64,000 bases of DNA from Verrucomicrobiota bacterium (GTDB taxonomy: Bacteria > Chlamydiota > Chlamydiia > Chlamydiales > SM23-39), in assembly GCA_018968815.1 (NCBI GenBank), contig JAGWZL010000006.1, positions 1-64,000 of the forward strand, written 5' to 3'. Below the pieces are notes generated by a model. It was given only the letters and a program-made list of their open reading frames with translations, had not been told where the DNA came from and ran no database searches. Made by a program: the position numbers and the translations under genes. Shown in pieces: positions 11,510-20,220 of the stretch. Position 1 is the stretch's first letter. Every line of letters starts with the position of its first letter.

Positions 11510-11695
11510 ATGGCTGTACGCAGACGCAAAAGAAGAAAGACAAAAACTAAAGCGAAAGCAAAAAAACACACACATCGTCGTAAAAGACGTCATACTAAGA
11601 GAAAAGCGAAAAAAGCAGCTCCACGCCGCCGCCGCCGAAGACGCAAAGCCGCTGGTGCAGGAAGCGTACGCGCTGAAGAAATGGCTCAACAGTAA
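11510..11695 (+). CDS. Small Arg/Lys-rich histone-like protein
   Basis: The gene encodes 61 residues, more than half Arg or Lys, in blocks such as 'VRRRKRRKTKTKAKAKKHTH' and 'APRRRRRRRKAAGAGS', ending in the mildly acidic 'AEEMAQQ'. A strong RBS (AAAGGAGG) stands 3-10 bases before ATG 11510. The composition suggests DNA (or RNA) binding and charge neutralisation, as with the chlamydial H1-like proteins Hc1/Hc2 that compact the chromosome in infectious forms. It is shorter than Hc2 and lacks Hc1's N-terminal coiled region, so homology is not certain. A terminator follows the stop closely. Confidence 0.72.
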   Translation: MAVRRRKRRKTKTKAKAKKHTHRRKRRHTKRKAKKAAPRRRRRRRKAAGAGSVRAEEMAQQ

Positions 11696-11699
11696 GTCA

Positions 11700-11738
11700 T
11701 TGACACTCAGGGGCTTGAGTGTCAAGCCCCTTTTTTTT
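11700..11738 (+). terminator. Rho-independent terminator with competing hairpin
   Basis: GGGGCTTGA-GTG-TCAAGCCCC (11710-11730) is followed by eight T. An alternative stem, TTGACACTC (11700-11708) with GAGTGTCAA (11717-11725), would use the same bases and destroy the terminator stem. Confidence 0.88.
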
Positions 11739-11739
11739 C

Positions 11740-12072
11740 TCAAGGAATCTCCCCCATCCCTTCATCCACAATCACCCATCGACTCGGCTGAAAAGGGACC
11801 TGATCGACCCATTTGCCCAAAGTGTGGGCGAGCCGGTTAAAATCAGAGAAGCATCCTTTTTCTTGTTCCGCACGTTCAGCGGCAGCTTTGGCTTCTCGAA
11901 TGTGGCGCACAGGGGTGATAAAAGTGCAATCGATGCCGATTTGAGCGAGCTTTTCAAGAAGAGGGGCGTCGAGCGGCGGATCATTGAGCGGGAAGAGTTC
12001 CCACGTATCTCGGCTGACCGGTGATTCGGCAAAGAGGGCAAAACAGAAGAATAAACCTATGATTTTGGCCAT
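11740..12072 (-). CDS. Small predicted secreted protein, unknown
   Basis: 110 residues with a short hydrophobic N-terminus ending 'FALFAES', likely a signal peptide of about 15-17 residues. The rest is a mixed alpha/beta soluble region ('LAQIGIDCTFITPVRHIREA', 'QPSRWVIVDEGMG'). I do not recognise the family. It overlaps the end of the upstream nucleotidyltransferase gene by 16 bp and is probably cotranscribed with it and the MOMP-like gene. It converges on the histone-like gene terminator. Confidence 0.55.
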   Translation of the reverse strand: MAKIIGLFFCFALFAESPVSRDTWELFPLNDPPLDAPLLEKLAQIGIDCTFITPVRHIREAKAAAERAEQEKGCFSDFNRLAHTLGKWVDQVPFQPSRWVIVDEGMGEIP

Positions 12073-13289
12073 ATCGACATTTCTTTGAGCCGCTGGATGA
12101 TGGGCGCCGGCTCATGGAGCCCTTCGTTGATGGCGATCCGATCGGCTTCTTGGAGTAAAAGTCCCATCGCCACACCTGGTTTGACGCCAGCGGCCATGAG
12201 ATCATTGGATTTCACAACGGGATCTTGCGACTTGATCCGTGCAATGGATGGAGCGAGAAGCTCCATCTGTTCCTCGTGATGCCGCAAAAAGGCGGCCTGT
12301 TTTCTCGGCTCTAAATGGGCGCTGATGATTTGTAAAGAAACAGGGGCAAAGGCGTTGGCATAAAAATAGGCCCACTCTATTTTTTCGGCGATCCGATCTT
12401 GCGAGACAAATTCCTGCGCATGGGTCAGAAAAGTGACAAACTGCTGTTCGAGGTTGGAAAGTTTCAATTTTTTGCACAGTTCTAAACGGCGTTGCAGATT
12501 GTAGTGGGGAAATAGGGGGAGCACCGATGCGATCGTCAAAGCGTGAGCTGGATAATCTTTGATCGGCAAGAGTCTCTTTTCAATTTCTTCCAAAGAGACC
12601 TGCGACAAATCGGGAAAAATGGCCTGCAAAATCCCAAAATCGTGTAATCCGATCAGCATCAGCCGCAATTTTCCAAAAGCATGCCCCTTGGTGAATTCTT
12701 GCCAGACCCTTTCGATCGCGACCGCAGGAAAGAGTTCATTGGCATGCGCTCGGATCGCAGCGTCGGTGGCCGCTTCGATATGAAATCCGAATCGACAAGC
12801 CAGCCGAATCCCCCGAATCATCCGGAGCCGATCCTCTTTGATCCGCTCATGCGGATTGCCAATCGCTCGGATCACCTTTGCCTCGAGATCGGCTCTGCCA
12901 TTGACATAATCGAGAATATGATCTTTCAAGGGGTCGTAAAACATCCCATTGATCGTAAAATCGCGCCGTTTCGCATCCTCTTCTGCAGTCGTAAAGGCAA
13001 TGCGGCTCGGTCTGCGCCCATCTTTGTAATCCAAATCTTGTCTAAACGTGGCCACTTCATATTGATGTCCATCGATGATCACGAGAACAATGCCAAAGGC
13101 AATCCCCACCGGTACGGTGTGGGCAAAGAGCGCCTGAATGGTCTCGGGAGGGGCGTTGGTGGCAATATCGATGTCGTCAGAGGGGTGATTGAGGAGTAAA
13201 TCGCGGACCCAGCCGCCCGCATAATAGGCGACAAAGCCTGCTTTGGCGAGGGTTTCGACAATGTGTCTGGCTTGTGGGTGCTCATCCAT
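12057..13289 (-). CDS. Class II nucleotidyltransferase (CCA-adding enzyme / poly(A) polymerase)
   Basis: 410 residues with the class II signature: 'YAGGWVRDLL' (about residue 25), metal-binding 'DIDIAT' with its two Asp, the 'RRDFTINGMFYDP' element, and the helix 'EDRLRMIRGIRLACRF', then an all-helical body. Bacterial CCA-adding enzymes and PcnB poly(A) polymerases cannot be told apart safely by eye. The tRNA genes in this window have no encoded CCA, so a CCA-adding activity is required in the cell. The start ATG shares its A with the stop of the MOMP-like gene upstream (TAATG), indicating coupled translation. Confidence 0.9.
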   Translation of the reverse strand: MDEHPQARHIVETLAKAGFVAYYAGGWVRDLLLNHPSDDIDIATNAPPETIQALFAHTVPVGIAFGIVLVIIDGHQYEVATFRQDLDYKDGRRPSRIAFTTAEEDAKRRDFTINGMFYDPLKDHILDYVNGRADLEAKVIRAIGNPHERIKEDRLRMIRGIRLACRFGFHIEAATDAAIRAHANELFPAVAIERVWQEFTKGHAFGKLRLMLIGLHDFGILQAIFPDLSQVSLEEIEKRLLPIKDYPAHALTIASVLPLFPHYNLQRRLELCKKLKLSNLEQQFVTFLTHAQEFVSQDRIAEKIEWAYFYANAFAPVSLQIISAHLEPRKQAAFLRHHEEQMELLAPSIARIKSQDPVVKSNDLMAAGVKPGVAMGLLLQEADRIAINEGLHEPAPIIQRLKEMSIWPKS

Positions 13290-14020
13290 TAAAACACCGC
13301 AATGGTTGAAAGGGTGTATGCCGACTCATTGCGAACCCGCCTTTCCGCATTCACGTGGAGCCTGCCAGTTAAGGAAATCGTCAAGCCGTAAAAATAGCCC
13401 CAGTCGAGATCGTTGCGATAGGGAAGATCGGCATGGAGTTTGGATCGCAAGTAGCTGACGCCTACATAAGGAGTGAGAAAGGCAAAGCGAGACGAAAGGC
13501 CCACACTGGCCTCCCATTCGCGCAAAGAAAATTCCTGTTTGCCTGTATCGAGAGGCAGGTTCAGCCGGTTGAGAAATTGGAAATAGGATTTGTGCGATGA
13601 AGGGATCGCAAAATAGATGAAATCTCCGCTGATGAACGTTTGGCCCCATTGAAAGAGAATGATTTTGCCTCCAGCGCCCCAAGAAAAATGGTAGTTGGTG
13701 TGTACATCGACCACCATATCGAAGAGCGGTTTTTCTACAACAGTCTCTTTTGAGCCGCCAGCGGTTCCAAAAAGTTGCAGCCTTTCGATGAAAATGAAGG
13801 AGAAGCTGGCCATCTGCGAATGGAGCCCAAACCGTTTAATCGTTTGATCGTGGGCGACGAAACGCTTATTCTGTGTATAGTCGTAAATATAGCCCGATGT
13901 GAACTTGAAAAAAGGATAGCAACCAGAAAAAAAACCGGTATTCATGATCGCCGGATCGGCTGGATTGCCGATGTAGGCGCCAAAGATAGGAAATACAGCA
14001 AATAGAAAGAGCCATCGCAT
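13289..14020 (-). CDS. MOMP-like outer membrane protein (short)
   Basis: 243 residues. A signal peptide ('MRWLFLFAVFPIFGAYI') is followed at once by 'GNPADPAIMNTGFF', which closely matches the mature N-terminus of chlamydial major outer membrane protein (GNPAEPSLM...). The rest is alternating hydrophobic/polar strands rich in Tyr, Phe and Gly, and the last residue is Phe, as needed for outer-membrane insertion. It is shorter than MOMP (about 390), so a smaller barrel or a divergent family member is likely. ATG 14020 is chosen because the signal peptide begins there. The frame is open further upstream but runs antisense to mutL. It leads a three-gene unit with the nucleotidyltransferase. Confidence 0.78.
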   Translation of the reverse strand: MRWLFLFAVFPIFGAYIGNPADPAIMNTGFFSGCYPFFKFTSGYIYDYTQNKRFVAHDQTIKRFGLHSQMASFSFIFIERLQLFGTAGGSKETVVEKPLFDMVVDVHTNYHFSWGAGGKIILFQWGQTFISGDFIYFAIPSSHKSYFQFLNRLNLPLDTGKQEFSLREWEASVGLSSRFAFLTPYVGVSYLRSKLHADLPYRNDLDWGYFYGLTISLTGRLHVNAERRVRNESAYTLSTIAVF

Positions 14021-14060
14021 ATGCAGTGCAGTATACTGGAATGCGTGATATATTTGATCT

Positions 14061-15605
14061 ATGTGTGCAAAAATTCTAAAACTCCCCGAAGTTGTCATCA
14101 ACCAAATCGCCGCAGGCGAGGTGGTCGAAAACCCCGCTTCGATTGTCAAAGAATTGATCGAAAATAGTCTAGACGCGGGAGCGAGCCGCATCGATGTCGA
14201 AGCGGTGGCAGGCGGATTGGACCTGATTCGCGTCGTGGATGATGGCTGCGGCATGAGCCGGGAAGATGCGCTCCTTTGTCTGGAAAGACACGCCACCTCG
14301 AAAATCCAAACCGTCGATGATCTGCAAGCATTGACCACCATGGGTTTTCGGGGCGAGGCGCTGGCAGCGATCGCTTCGGTGTCCCATTTTGAATTGCAAA
14401 CTTCCGACGGGAAAGGGACGCGCATTCTCGGGGATGGAGGGAAGATCGGATCTGTCGAGCCTTGCGCTCGGAATCGAGGCACAACGGTGGCAGTCCGTTC
14501 CCTCTTTTATAATGTCCCCGCAAGGAAAAAATTTCAAAAGTCGCAACAGGCAAATTTTGTCGCCATCTCAAAGCTCGTAGAAACTTTGGCTATAGCCCAC
14601 CCAGCCGTTGCCTTTTCTTTCAACGACAAGATCTATGCGCCCGCAACGCTCAAAGAGCGGATTGACGAGATCTTAGGCGAGCATGAACACGAGGTGCAGG
14701 GGCCAAAAATATATGGATTTGTCGCATCCCCTGCAAAGGCCATGGCCATGCGGACAGGACAATATCTCTATATCAACCATCGCCCCGTTTTTTCTCCCCT
14801 CCTCGCCAAAGCGGTGAAAGAGGCCTTTGGCACCCGGATCGGCGAACACGCTTATCCGCGCTTCGTTCTCTTTTTGAAGATGGATCCGAGCCAGGTGGAT
14901 GTGAATGTCCATCCGCAGAAAAGAGAGGTGCGCTTCCGCGATGAGAGCGCTCTGTTTCGCGAGGTCCAAAGAGCCATCGAAGAGGTGTTTGTCCCCACCC
15001 ATTCTTTCTCTAAGCCTCTCTCCTTTCCGGCTCCAGCATCTACCCCCTTTACCGAGCAGTTTTTGGCCATGCCGTGCAAGGTGGAAGAAAAAGAGCTCGA
15101 TTGGATCATGCAAGAAAAACCACTCGCGATTCTCGGTCCCTATCTGCTGCTCCAAGGAGAAGATCTCATCCTTGTGAATTTGCAAGCGGCGCATGCAAGG
15201 GTCCTGTTTGAAACCCTGTCTTGGGAAAAAGGATCTGCGCAAACCCTCCTTTGGCCCATTGAAATCCCGATGACAACAGAGGAAGAGGAGAGGGCGGTGC
15301 AATTGGAGAAATGGGGCATTGAGTGCCGCATTTTGAAGAAAAGATTGGTGGTCGATGCCCTTCCCCCCTTTCTCGAACCGACCGATTTCCCCCAATTTTA
15401 TGCGGAGTGGAAAGAGGGGAAAAAAATCGAGGAGATCGCCACCCGCTTTTGCCGCTCTTTGCGGAAAAACTGTACTCTGGAACAGGGAGTGGCGCTTTGG
15501 CGCGAAGTGCAAAAATGCAAAGATCGGAATCATGATCCGCTGGGAGCTCCGATTTGCAAGAGGCTAACAGAAGAGGATTTGGACAGATGGATGATACGCG
15601 CATAA
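14061..15605 (+). CDS. mutL: DNA mismatch repair protein MutL
   Basis: GHKL ATPase that links MutS recognition to strand removal. Motifs are 'QIAAGEVVENPASIVKELIE' (about 14-34), 'DDGCGM', 'RHATSKI', 'TMGFRGEALAAI' and 'NVPARKKF', and the transducer domain carries 'VDVNVHPQKREVRF'. The C-terminal dimerisation domain is divergent, and the place where endonuclease-type MutL has DQHA(X)2E(X)4E reads 'LQAAHARVLFE', so a MutL nicking activity is unlikely. The end overlaps pepP by 19 bp. The mutL-pepP order is as in Chlamydia (CT575-CT574). Confidence 0.97.
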   Translation: MCAKILKLPEVVINQIAAGEVVENPASIVKELIENSLDAGASRIDVEAVAGGLDLIRVVDDGCGMSREDALLCLERHATSKIQTVDDLQALTTMGFRGEALAAIASVSHFELQTSDGKGTRILGDGGKIGSVEPCARNRGTTVAVRSLFYNVPARKKFQKSQQANFVAISKLVETLAIAHPAVAFSFNDKIYAPATLKERIDEILGEHEHEVQGPKIYGFVASPAKAMAMRTGQYLYINHRPVFSPLLAKAVKEAFGTRIGEHAYPRFVLFLKMDPSQVDVNVHPQKREVRFRDESALFREVQRAIEEVFVPTHSFSKPLSFPAPASTPFTEQFLAMPCKVEEKELDWIMQEKPLAILGPYLLLQGEDLILVNLQAAHARVLFETLSWEKGSAQTLLWPIEIPMTTEEEERAVQLEKWGIECRILKKRLVVDALPPFLEPTDFPQFYAEWKEGKKIEEIATRFCRSLRKNCTLEQGVALWREVQKCKDRNHDPLGAPICKRLTEEDLDRWMIRA

Positions 15606-16600
15606 AAAAGATCCGCATAGATAGGCCGCTTCTCATTGAACAGCCCACCGATCTGTTTTACTTAACGGGACTGGAGCTTTCCAAGGGCAGGTTGCTCATT
15701 GAGCCGAGCCAAGCGACTCTGTTTGTCGATGGCCGTTATCTGGAACAGGCCCGCAAAAAGGCGCCTTGTCGAGTGGATCACTGGGATCGGTTCCAACAAG
15801 TGCAGGTCCAAGAGATCGCGTTCGACAGCGCATTTGTCACGTACGAGGGTGTTTTGAGTTTACAAAAGCAAATGCCCCGTGTGCATTGGATCGCCAAGCC
15901 GAAGCCGATTCGCGATTTGCGCGCCATTAAAGAGGAAAAAGAGATTGCCGCGCTTCAAAAGGCGGCGCACTTGACCTGGCAAGGGTACAAACATGCGATG
16001 GGACTGCTCAAAGAGGGAATCACAGAGGCGGAAGTGGCCCTCGAATTTGAGTTTTATTGCCGTAAACACGGCGCGTCTGCGCTCTCCTTTAGCCCGACGG
16101 TCGCATTTGGCGAAAATAGCGCCTATCCTCACTACCGCGCAGGCCAAACCAAGCTCAAAAAAGGGGATGTCGTGCTGATGGATGTGGGGGCCGTGGTTGA
16201 TCATTACGCAGGCGATATGACCCGGATTGCCTATTTCGGAGAGCGCGATCCTCAGATTGTCCATTTTGAAAAGCTCGTGGCTGAAGCCAAGCAAAAAGCG
16301 ATTCAAGCGATCCGGCCGGGCGTTCGGTTCGGCCTGCTCGACCAGATTGTGCAAGACACCTTTGCGGCAGCCAATGTAAAGCAGCTTTACATTCATGCGT
16401 TAGGCCATGGGGTGGGGTTAGAGGTGCATGAGTTTCCGAGAATTCGCTTTGATGGGGAAGATCGGGATGTTTTGATCCAAGCGGGGATGGTGATTACGAT
16501 TGAACCTGGCTTGTATCAGCCTGGGGTAGGCGGTGTCCGTTTAGAAGATACATTGGTTGTCACTGAAACAGGGGTTGTGAATTTTTTCGATGGAAGATAG
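15587..16600 (+). CDS. pepP: Xaa-Pro aminopeptidase (M24 family)
   Basis: Cleaves N-terminal residues preceding proline. The two-metal site of the pita-bread fold is complete: 'LMDVGAVVDHYAGDMTRIAYF' gives two Asp, 'GHGVGLEVHE' the His, 'TIEPGLY' and 'RLEDTLVV' the two Glu. The 337 residues have a short creatinase-like N-domain. ATG 15587 is preferred over an upstream start because GAGGA precedes it. Translation overlaps mutL (19 bp) and the histidine kinase (11 bp). A copy of palindrome P lies in frame just before the His motif, encoding 'NVKQLYI'. Confidence 0.93.
   Translation: MDDTRIKKIRIDRPLLIEQPTDLFYLTGLELSKGRLLIEPSQATLFVDGRYLEQARKKAPCRVDHWDRFQQVQVQEIAFDSAFVTYEGVLSLQKQMPRVHWIAKPKPIRDLRAIKEEKEIAALQKAAHLTWQGYKHAMGLLKEGITEAEVALEFEFYCRKHGASALSFSPTVAFGENSAYPHYRAGQTKLKKGDVVLMDVGAVVDHYAGDMTRIAYFGERDPQIVHFEKLVAEAKQKAIQAIRPGVRFGLLDQIVQDTFAAANVKQLYIHALGHGVGLEVHEFPRIRFDGEDRDVLIQAGMVITIEPGLYQPGVGGVRLEDTLVVTETGVVNFFDGR
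16373..16393. repeat. Palindrome P, copy 2, inside pepP
   Basis: Perfect palindrome, core ATGTAAAGCNGCTTTACAT with N = A, read in frame as N-V-K-Q-L-Y-I. It does not interrupt the gene and adds no obvious extra length. Confidence 0.85.
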
Positions 16601-18020
16601 GTTCAAACAAAAGATTCTCTATAGCCAATTTTTTTTAGTGATGGCGTTAATTGTTCTGCTGTGGCCTGCGATTGGCAGTTTGACTCGCGTCGTGCTGCAA
16701 GATATCAATCCGGCGAATTTTGATCGTGTGAAATGGAATTTGGATTTGGCGATTTTGGCCATTTCGGTGGCTTTATTGGTGGTCAATGGGATTGTGATCA
16801 TGTTCATTATTCATCAAGTGACCAAGCCTGTGCAGCAGATGATTCAAGCGATTCGGTCGTATAAGGAGGGCCATGAGGAGTCGTTGCCGCGGATTGTTTT
16901 ACGCAATGGGGCGATTGAATTTATGCAGCTTGCCTCTACGATCAATTCTTTGACGGATCAAATTCGGCGGCAGATCAATGTTTTAACACGGCAAAAGGAG
17001 GAGACGGAAAAGATTTTGGCTTCTATTGGCGAGGGGATTGTGGCTGTGGATCCGAGTGCGCGGGTCACTTTTGCCAATCAAGCTGCTTGCCGCATGTTGG
17101 GGTTGATGCGAGAACAGATGATGGGCCGCACTCTCGATGTGCCAGAAGCGGGCATGTTAAAAAAATGTCATGAGTTGATTGTGCATGCTTTACAAACGGC
17201 GGAGCTGGCCAGGCATACTTGGGTGGTGAGGGACAAGGGGACCTTGTATCTCGATTTGACGGCGACGCCATTAGCGCATCAAGAGGGGGCGCTGCTTGTT
17301 TTGCAAGACAAAACGTCTGACTATCGGATTGTGGAGCTGGGCAAGGATTTCATTGCGAATGCGTCTCATGAGCTGAGAACGCCGATCACGATCATTCGGG
17401 GTTTTGCGGAGACGTTGCACGATCTGCCCAATCTATCGAAGGCGATGACTGTGGAAATTACCGAAAAAATTGTGAGGACGTGCGGGAGACTGGACAAATT
17501 GGTGCGCAGCCTGCTCACTTTAACGGACATTGAGCAAGTTTCGAGCAAACATTTTGGCAGAGTGGATTTGGTGGTCATGATGGAGAGCTGTATTGACACT
17601 TTGTTGGCGATCCATCCGACCGCGAAGGTGCATTTTATTTCTGAGGCGATGTCGGTGGAGGTGTGGGCCGATGCCCCTCTTCTCGAGCTTGCGGTGATGA
17701 ATATTTTGGAAAATGCGGTGAAATATTCGCAAGGCCTTGCCGAAATCGACATCCTCATCGCATTGATGCCGCATGAGGTGCAGATCCAGTTTCGCGATTA
17801 TGGGATTGGGATTTCTGAGAACGACCTGCCTCAAATTTTTGAGCGGTTTTATACTGTGGACAAGGCCCGTTCGCGCAAGAAGGGCGGGGCGGGTTTAGGT
17901 CTTTCGATTGTGAGTACGGTGCTTGAAAAGCATCAAGGGAAAGTCTTTGCCTCTTCGACGCTGGGTCAAGGGAGCACGTTTATTTTTCAACTGCCTCAAC
18001 GAAATCTATCTCGAGAGTGA
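16590..18020 (+). CDS. PhoR-like sensor histidine kinase
   Basis: 476 residues: TM1 (about 12-34), a short external loop, TM2 (about 50-75), a HAMP region, a coiled segment, a PAS domain (about 135-245), then HisKA with the phospho-acceptor in 'FIANASHELRTPITIIRGFA', and HATPase_c with N box 'ENAVKYS', G1 'DYGIGIS', F box 'IFERFY' and G2 'GGAGLGLSIV'. All catalytic boxes are intact. No response regulator gene is adjacent, so the partner is elsewhere. It overlaps pepP and ends the mutL-pepP-kinase run. I cannot tell what signal it senses. Confidence 0.92.
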   Translation: MEDRFKQKILYSQFFLVMALIVLLWPAIGSLTRVVLQDINPANFDRVKWNLDLAILAISVALLVVNGIVIMFIIHQVTKPVQQMIQAIRSYKEGHEESLPRIVLRNGAIEFMQLASTINSLTDQIRRQINVLTRQKEETEKILASIGEGIVAVDPSARVTFANQAACRMLGLMREQMMGRTLDVPEAGMLKKCHELIVHALQTAELARHTWVVRDKGTLYLDLTATPLAHQEGALLVLQDKTSDYRIVELGKDFIANASHELRTPITIIRGFAETLHDLPNLSKAMTVEITEKIVRTCGRLDKLVRSLLTLTDIEQVSSKHFGRVDLVVMMESCIDTLLAIHPTAKVHFISEAMSVEVWADAPLLELAVMNILENAVKYSQGLAEIDILIALMPHEVQIQFRDYGIGISENDLPQIFERFYTVDKARSRKKGGAGLGLSIVSTVLEKHQGKVFASSTLGQGSTFIFQLPQRNLSRE

Positions 18021-18055
18021 CCCAAACCTGCGGCGCCAAATTCTCCTCTTTGAAC

Positions 18056-18943
18056 TCACTGGTGTATTGTGAGTTTTTTCCTTAACGAGACCTCGCCCAC
18101 ATCGGCGACGAAAGTCATTTTGTGGTCTTTGTGATCGAGGTAATTGGTGAGTTGCAAATAGCGAAACAGTTCTGGGTCGATGGCGAAGGTGTGTGTTTCG
18201 CTGGCGATCCGTTCGACCAGCGTTTGCGTGAGCACAGGGCCATCTTGGCGGTGGATTTCGTCATACAATTTCCAGGCGAGTTTGGGGTTAAAAAGCACGG
18301 TTAAGAGATCTGGGTGGGCGTGGAAAACGCAGATTTTTGTGTCGCTGCGGTCTACTTTCACATATTCGGTGAGAGGGGGGTAGCCGAGCGAGTTACGCAA
18401 GTCCCATTTTTTGGTGCCTTTGAGCATTTTGTAGTAGATTTTTTGCATGTCTGGATCTGGCAGCAATACTTTTTCTAAGGCGCACGTCCCTTCGTTTTGC
18501 ACCGTTTGTTTGGCAGAGGCGAGCAAGAGATTGAGGAGGTGGTATTCAAATCGTTTTTTGCCGGGGTTTAAGGGGTCGTAAAAGGTGCGGATTAAACGGG
18601 CGGCCGTTTCATAGAGTATCGGGTGGGTTTCTCTCCCTTCTTGGATCAGCGGCCAGAGATTGAGCCTGGCGCATTCTCGATTTAGGCCGGGTTCTTTTTC
18701 GTTGATGGTTTCCCCTGCTGCTTCCCTCTCTTTCTTTTCTTCAGCGGGCGGTTTTGGTTTGGCTGCGTGAAGAGAATGGTTGTAGAACTGGCTTTCAAAC
18801 TCGTTGAGCACTGTGCGATGGGCTTTCTGGCAAGAGAGATAGGTGCTGCGCAGTTTCCTTCCAGAGGTGTGTTTATCCCAGACAGCGTAATAGCCATATG
18901 TGAGGATCAAAAGGATGGCGAATACAAGACCTAACACATTCAT
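18056..18943 (-). CDS. Membrane-anchored protein of the pseudopilin cluster
   Basis: 295 residues. One N-terminal membrane helix ('VLGLVFAILLILTYGYYAV', about 2-21) is followed by a charged linker rich in Lys, Glu and Pro and a mainly helical extracytoplasmic domain. I do not recognise a named domain. It is the last of three overlapping genes, and its ATG shares ATGA with the stop of the GspJ-like gene, which decides the start at 18943. By position it corresponds to the small genes after gspG in Chlamydia (about CT566-CT568), so a structural or minor-pseudopilin role (GspK-like) is an inference. Confidence 0.62.
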   Translation of the reverse strand: MNVLGLVFAILLILTYGYYAVWDKHTSGRKLRSTYLSCQKAHRTVLNEFESQFYNHSLHAAKPKPPAEEKKEREAAGETINEKEPGLNRECARLNLWPLIQEGRETHPILYETAARLIRTFYDPLNPGKKRFEYHLLNLLLASAKQTVQNEGTCALEKVLLPDPDMQKIYYKMLKGTKKWDLRNSLGYPPLTEYVKVDRSDTKICVFHAHPDLLTVLFNPKLAWKLYDEIHRQDGPVLTQTLVERIASETHTFAIDPELFRYLQLTNYLDHKDHKMTFVADVGEVSLRKKLTIHQ

Positions 18944-19611
18944 CCCAGGCCCTCCCTGTAGGTAATGCATTCAGAGATGGGCAGGATAAATGCATATTGA
19001 ATCGGGTCTTTGAAGCCCTCTTGCTGGAGACGGAGGCGAATCAGGGTTGGCAGATGATGGGTGGACTTGGGCCAATGGGAGCGCCAAGCGAGTTGCGGGG
19101 TGAGGGGCGTGATTTTTTCTTTGACGCCCTGTTCTGAGGGGCCGATCATGCCGAGAAATTCGAATTCAAAACTTTTCACCCCTTTTTGCAGGACTTCATT
19201 GCGCCAAGGGCCCGTGGTTTCTTCAGACGCGGGCCAAGTGGCGAGGCACAAATTGTATTTGGAGTCCAAATAAATGCGCCCTAAAACAAGACCGCTGAAG
19301 GCGGGGTCGGGATCGATGCCCTGATCGAAGCTAAAGATGAGACTGGGGGACGCCTCTTTTTCGAAGGTTTTGGTATAAAAGGTAGCGGTGTCCATGGAGG
19401 TAAAAAGAGTTTGCAGGCGAACCTGAAGGTGGCTGCGGTTTGCGATGCACATACGCATGTCGTCCCATTTCTTTTCGATTCTCGCGCTTTGGACAAAAAA
19501 GGAAAAGAGAAAGGTGAGAAGGATGGCGGTTAAGCTTAAACTGATGAGGACTTCGAGGAGGATCGCGCCCCTCTTCTTCGTAGCCAAGACATGGCGAGCT
19601 AGATGTCCCAT
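18940..19611 (-). CDS. Type II secretion pseudopilin (GspJ-like)
   Basis: 223 residues with a prepilin N-terminus: basic leader '...TKKRG', cleavage site after Gly, then 'AILLEVLISLSLTAILLTFL' with Glu at mature position +5, as prepilin peptidase and pilus assembly require. A soluble beta-rich domain follows, with a GspJ-like size. The start at 19611 overlaps the upstream pseudopilin gene by 13 bp. It probably forms the tip of the periplasmic pseudopilus. The larger T2SS genes (gspD, E, F, G) are not next to it here. Confidence 0.75.
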   Translation of the reverse strand: MGHLARHVLATKKRGAILLEVLISLSLTAILLTFLFSFFVQSARIEKKWDDMRMCIANRSHLQVRLQTLFTSMDTATFYTKTFEKEASPSLIFSFDQGIDPDPAFSGLVLGRIYLDSKYNLCLATWPASEETTGPWRNEVLQKGVKSFEFEFLGMIGPSEQGVKEKITPLTPQLAWRSHWPKSTHHLPTLIRLRLQQEGFKDPIQYAFILPISECITYREGLG

Positions 19612-20150
19612 GCATCCGTTTCCTTTGGAGAACTCCTTCCTGAGAGCGAGGAGTTTTTTCCTATTTTTTGAACGGGGAGGCGGAATGTGTAGATGGCACC
19701 ATTCATGATCACATTCACATAAATTTGTTTATATTCTTGACCTTTGCGCCCCTCTTTGCGGCCTTGTCCTGTTAACGTAAAGGCGCGTGCGATGTTTTTT
19801 TTCTGTTGTTGGGGGAGTTGGATTTGGGCGTCTTTGAGGGGAAAGGGGCCTGTGGTTTCGCGATGTTCAGGGAGTTGTTCCCAGGAGATTTCGTGTTTGA
19901 GAAACATCTCATAGATTTCGGTAAACGTCCAGTCGGCGATCCGTTCTTGTTCTAATTGCGCGCATTTTTGATATTCAGCTCTCATCCATTCCAAGGGTTG
20001 TTTGACTAAGGGAATGATACAGACGAGGATGAGAGAAAATGCGATGAGGACTTCCATGAGCAGAAACGCTCTTTTTTGCACGGCGCAACCTCGGTCCTTG
20101 AGGACGCGCCCGCCCGCGGGTGTATTATGTTGGAATCGGTACATGTTCAT
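19599..20150 (-). CDS. Type II secretion pseudopilin (GspI-like)
   Basis: 183 residues with a prepilin-type segment 'AVQKRAFLLMEVLIAFSLIL': charged leader, small residue at the cleavage point, then a hydrophobic helix with Glu at +5. The visible start gives a leader of about 27 residues, rather long, so the true start could be internal. It is the first of three overlapping genes and is divergent from the gene at 20221. The assignment to GspI rather than GspH rests on order and size only. Confidence 0.7.
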   Translation of the reverse strand: MNMYRFQHNTPAGGRVLKDRGCAVQKRAFLLMEVLIAFSLILVCIIPLVKQPLEWMRAEYQKCAQLEQERIADWTFTEIYEMFLKHEISWEQLPEHRETTGPFPLKDAQIQLPQQQKKNIARAFTLTGQGRKEGRKGQEYKQIYVNVIMNGAIYTFRLPVQKIGKNSSLSGRSSPKETDAWDI

Positions 20151-20220
20151 GGGGTCTATGATAAGTGCCTAGAGTAATAAGTTGAAGGATTTTTCTGGGC
20201 CCGTTACAATTGGAAACATT

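Noticed and set aside
14021..14482. N-terminal extension of the MOMP-like gene
   Set aside because: It lies antisense to the mutL ATPase domain and has low-complexity Ser/Arg content; the signal peptide begins at 14020.
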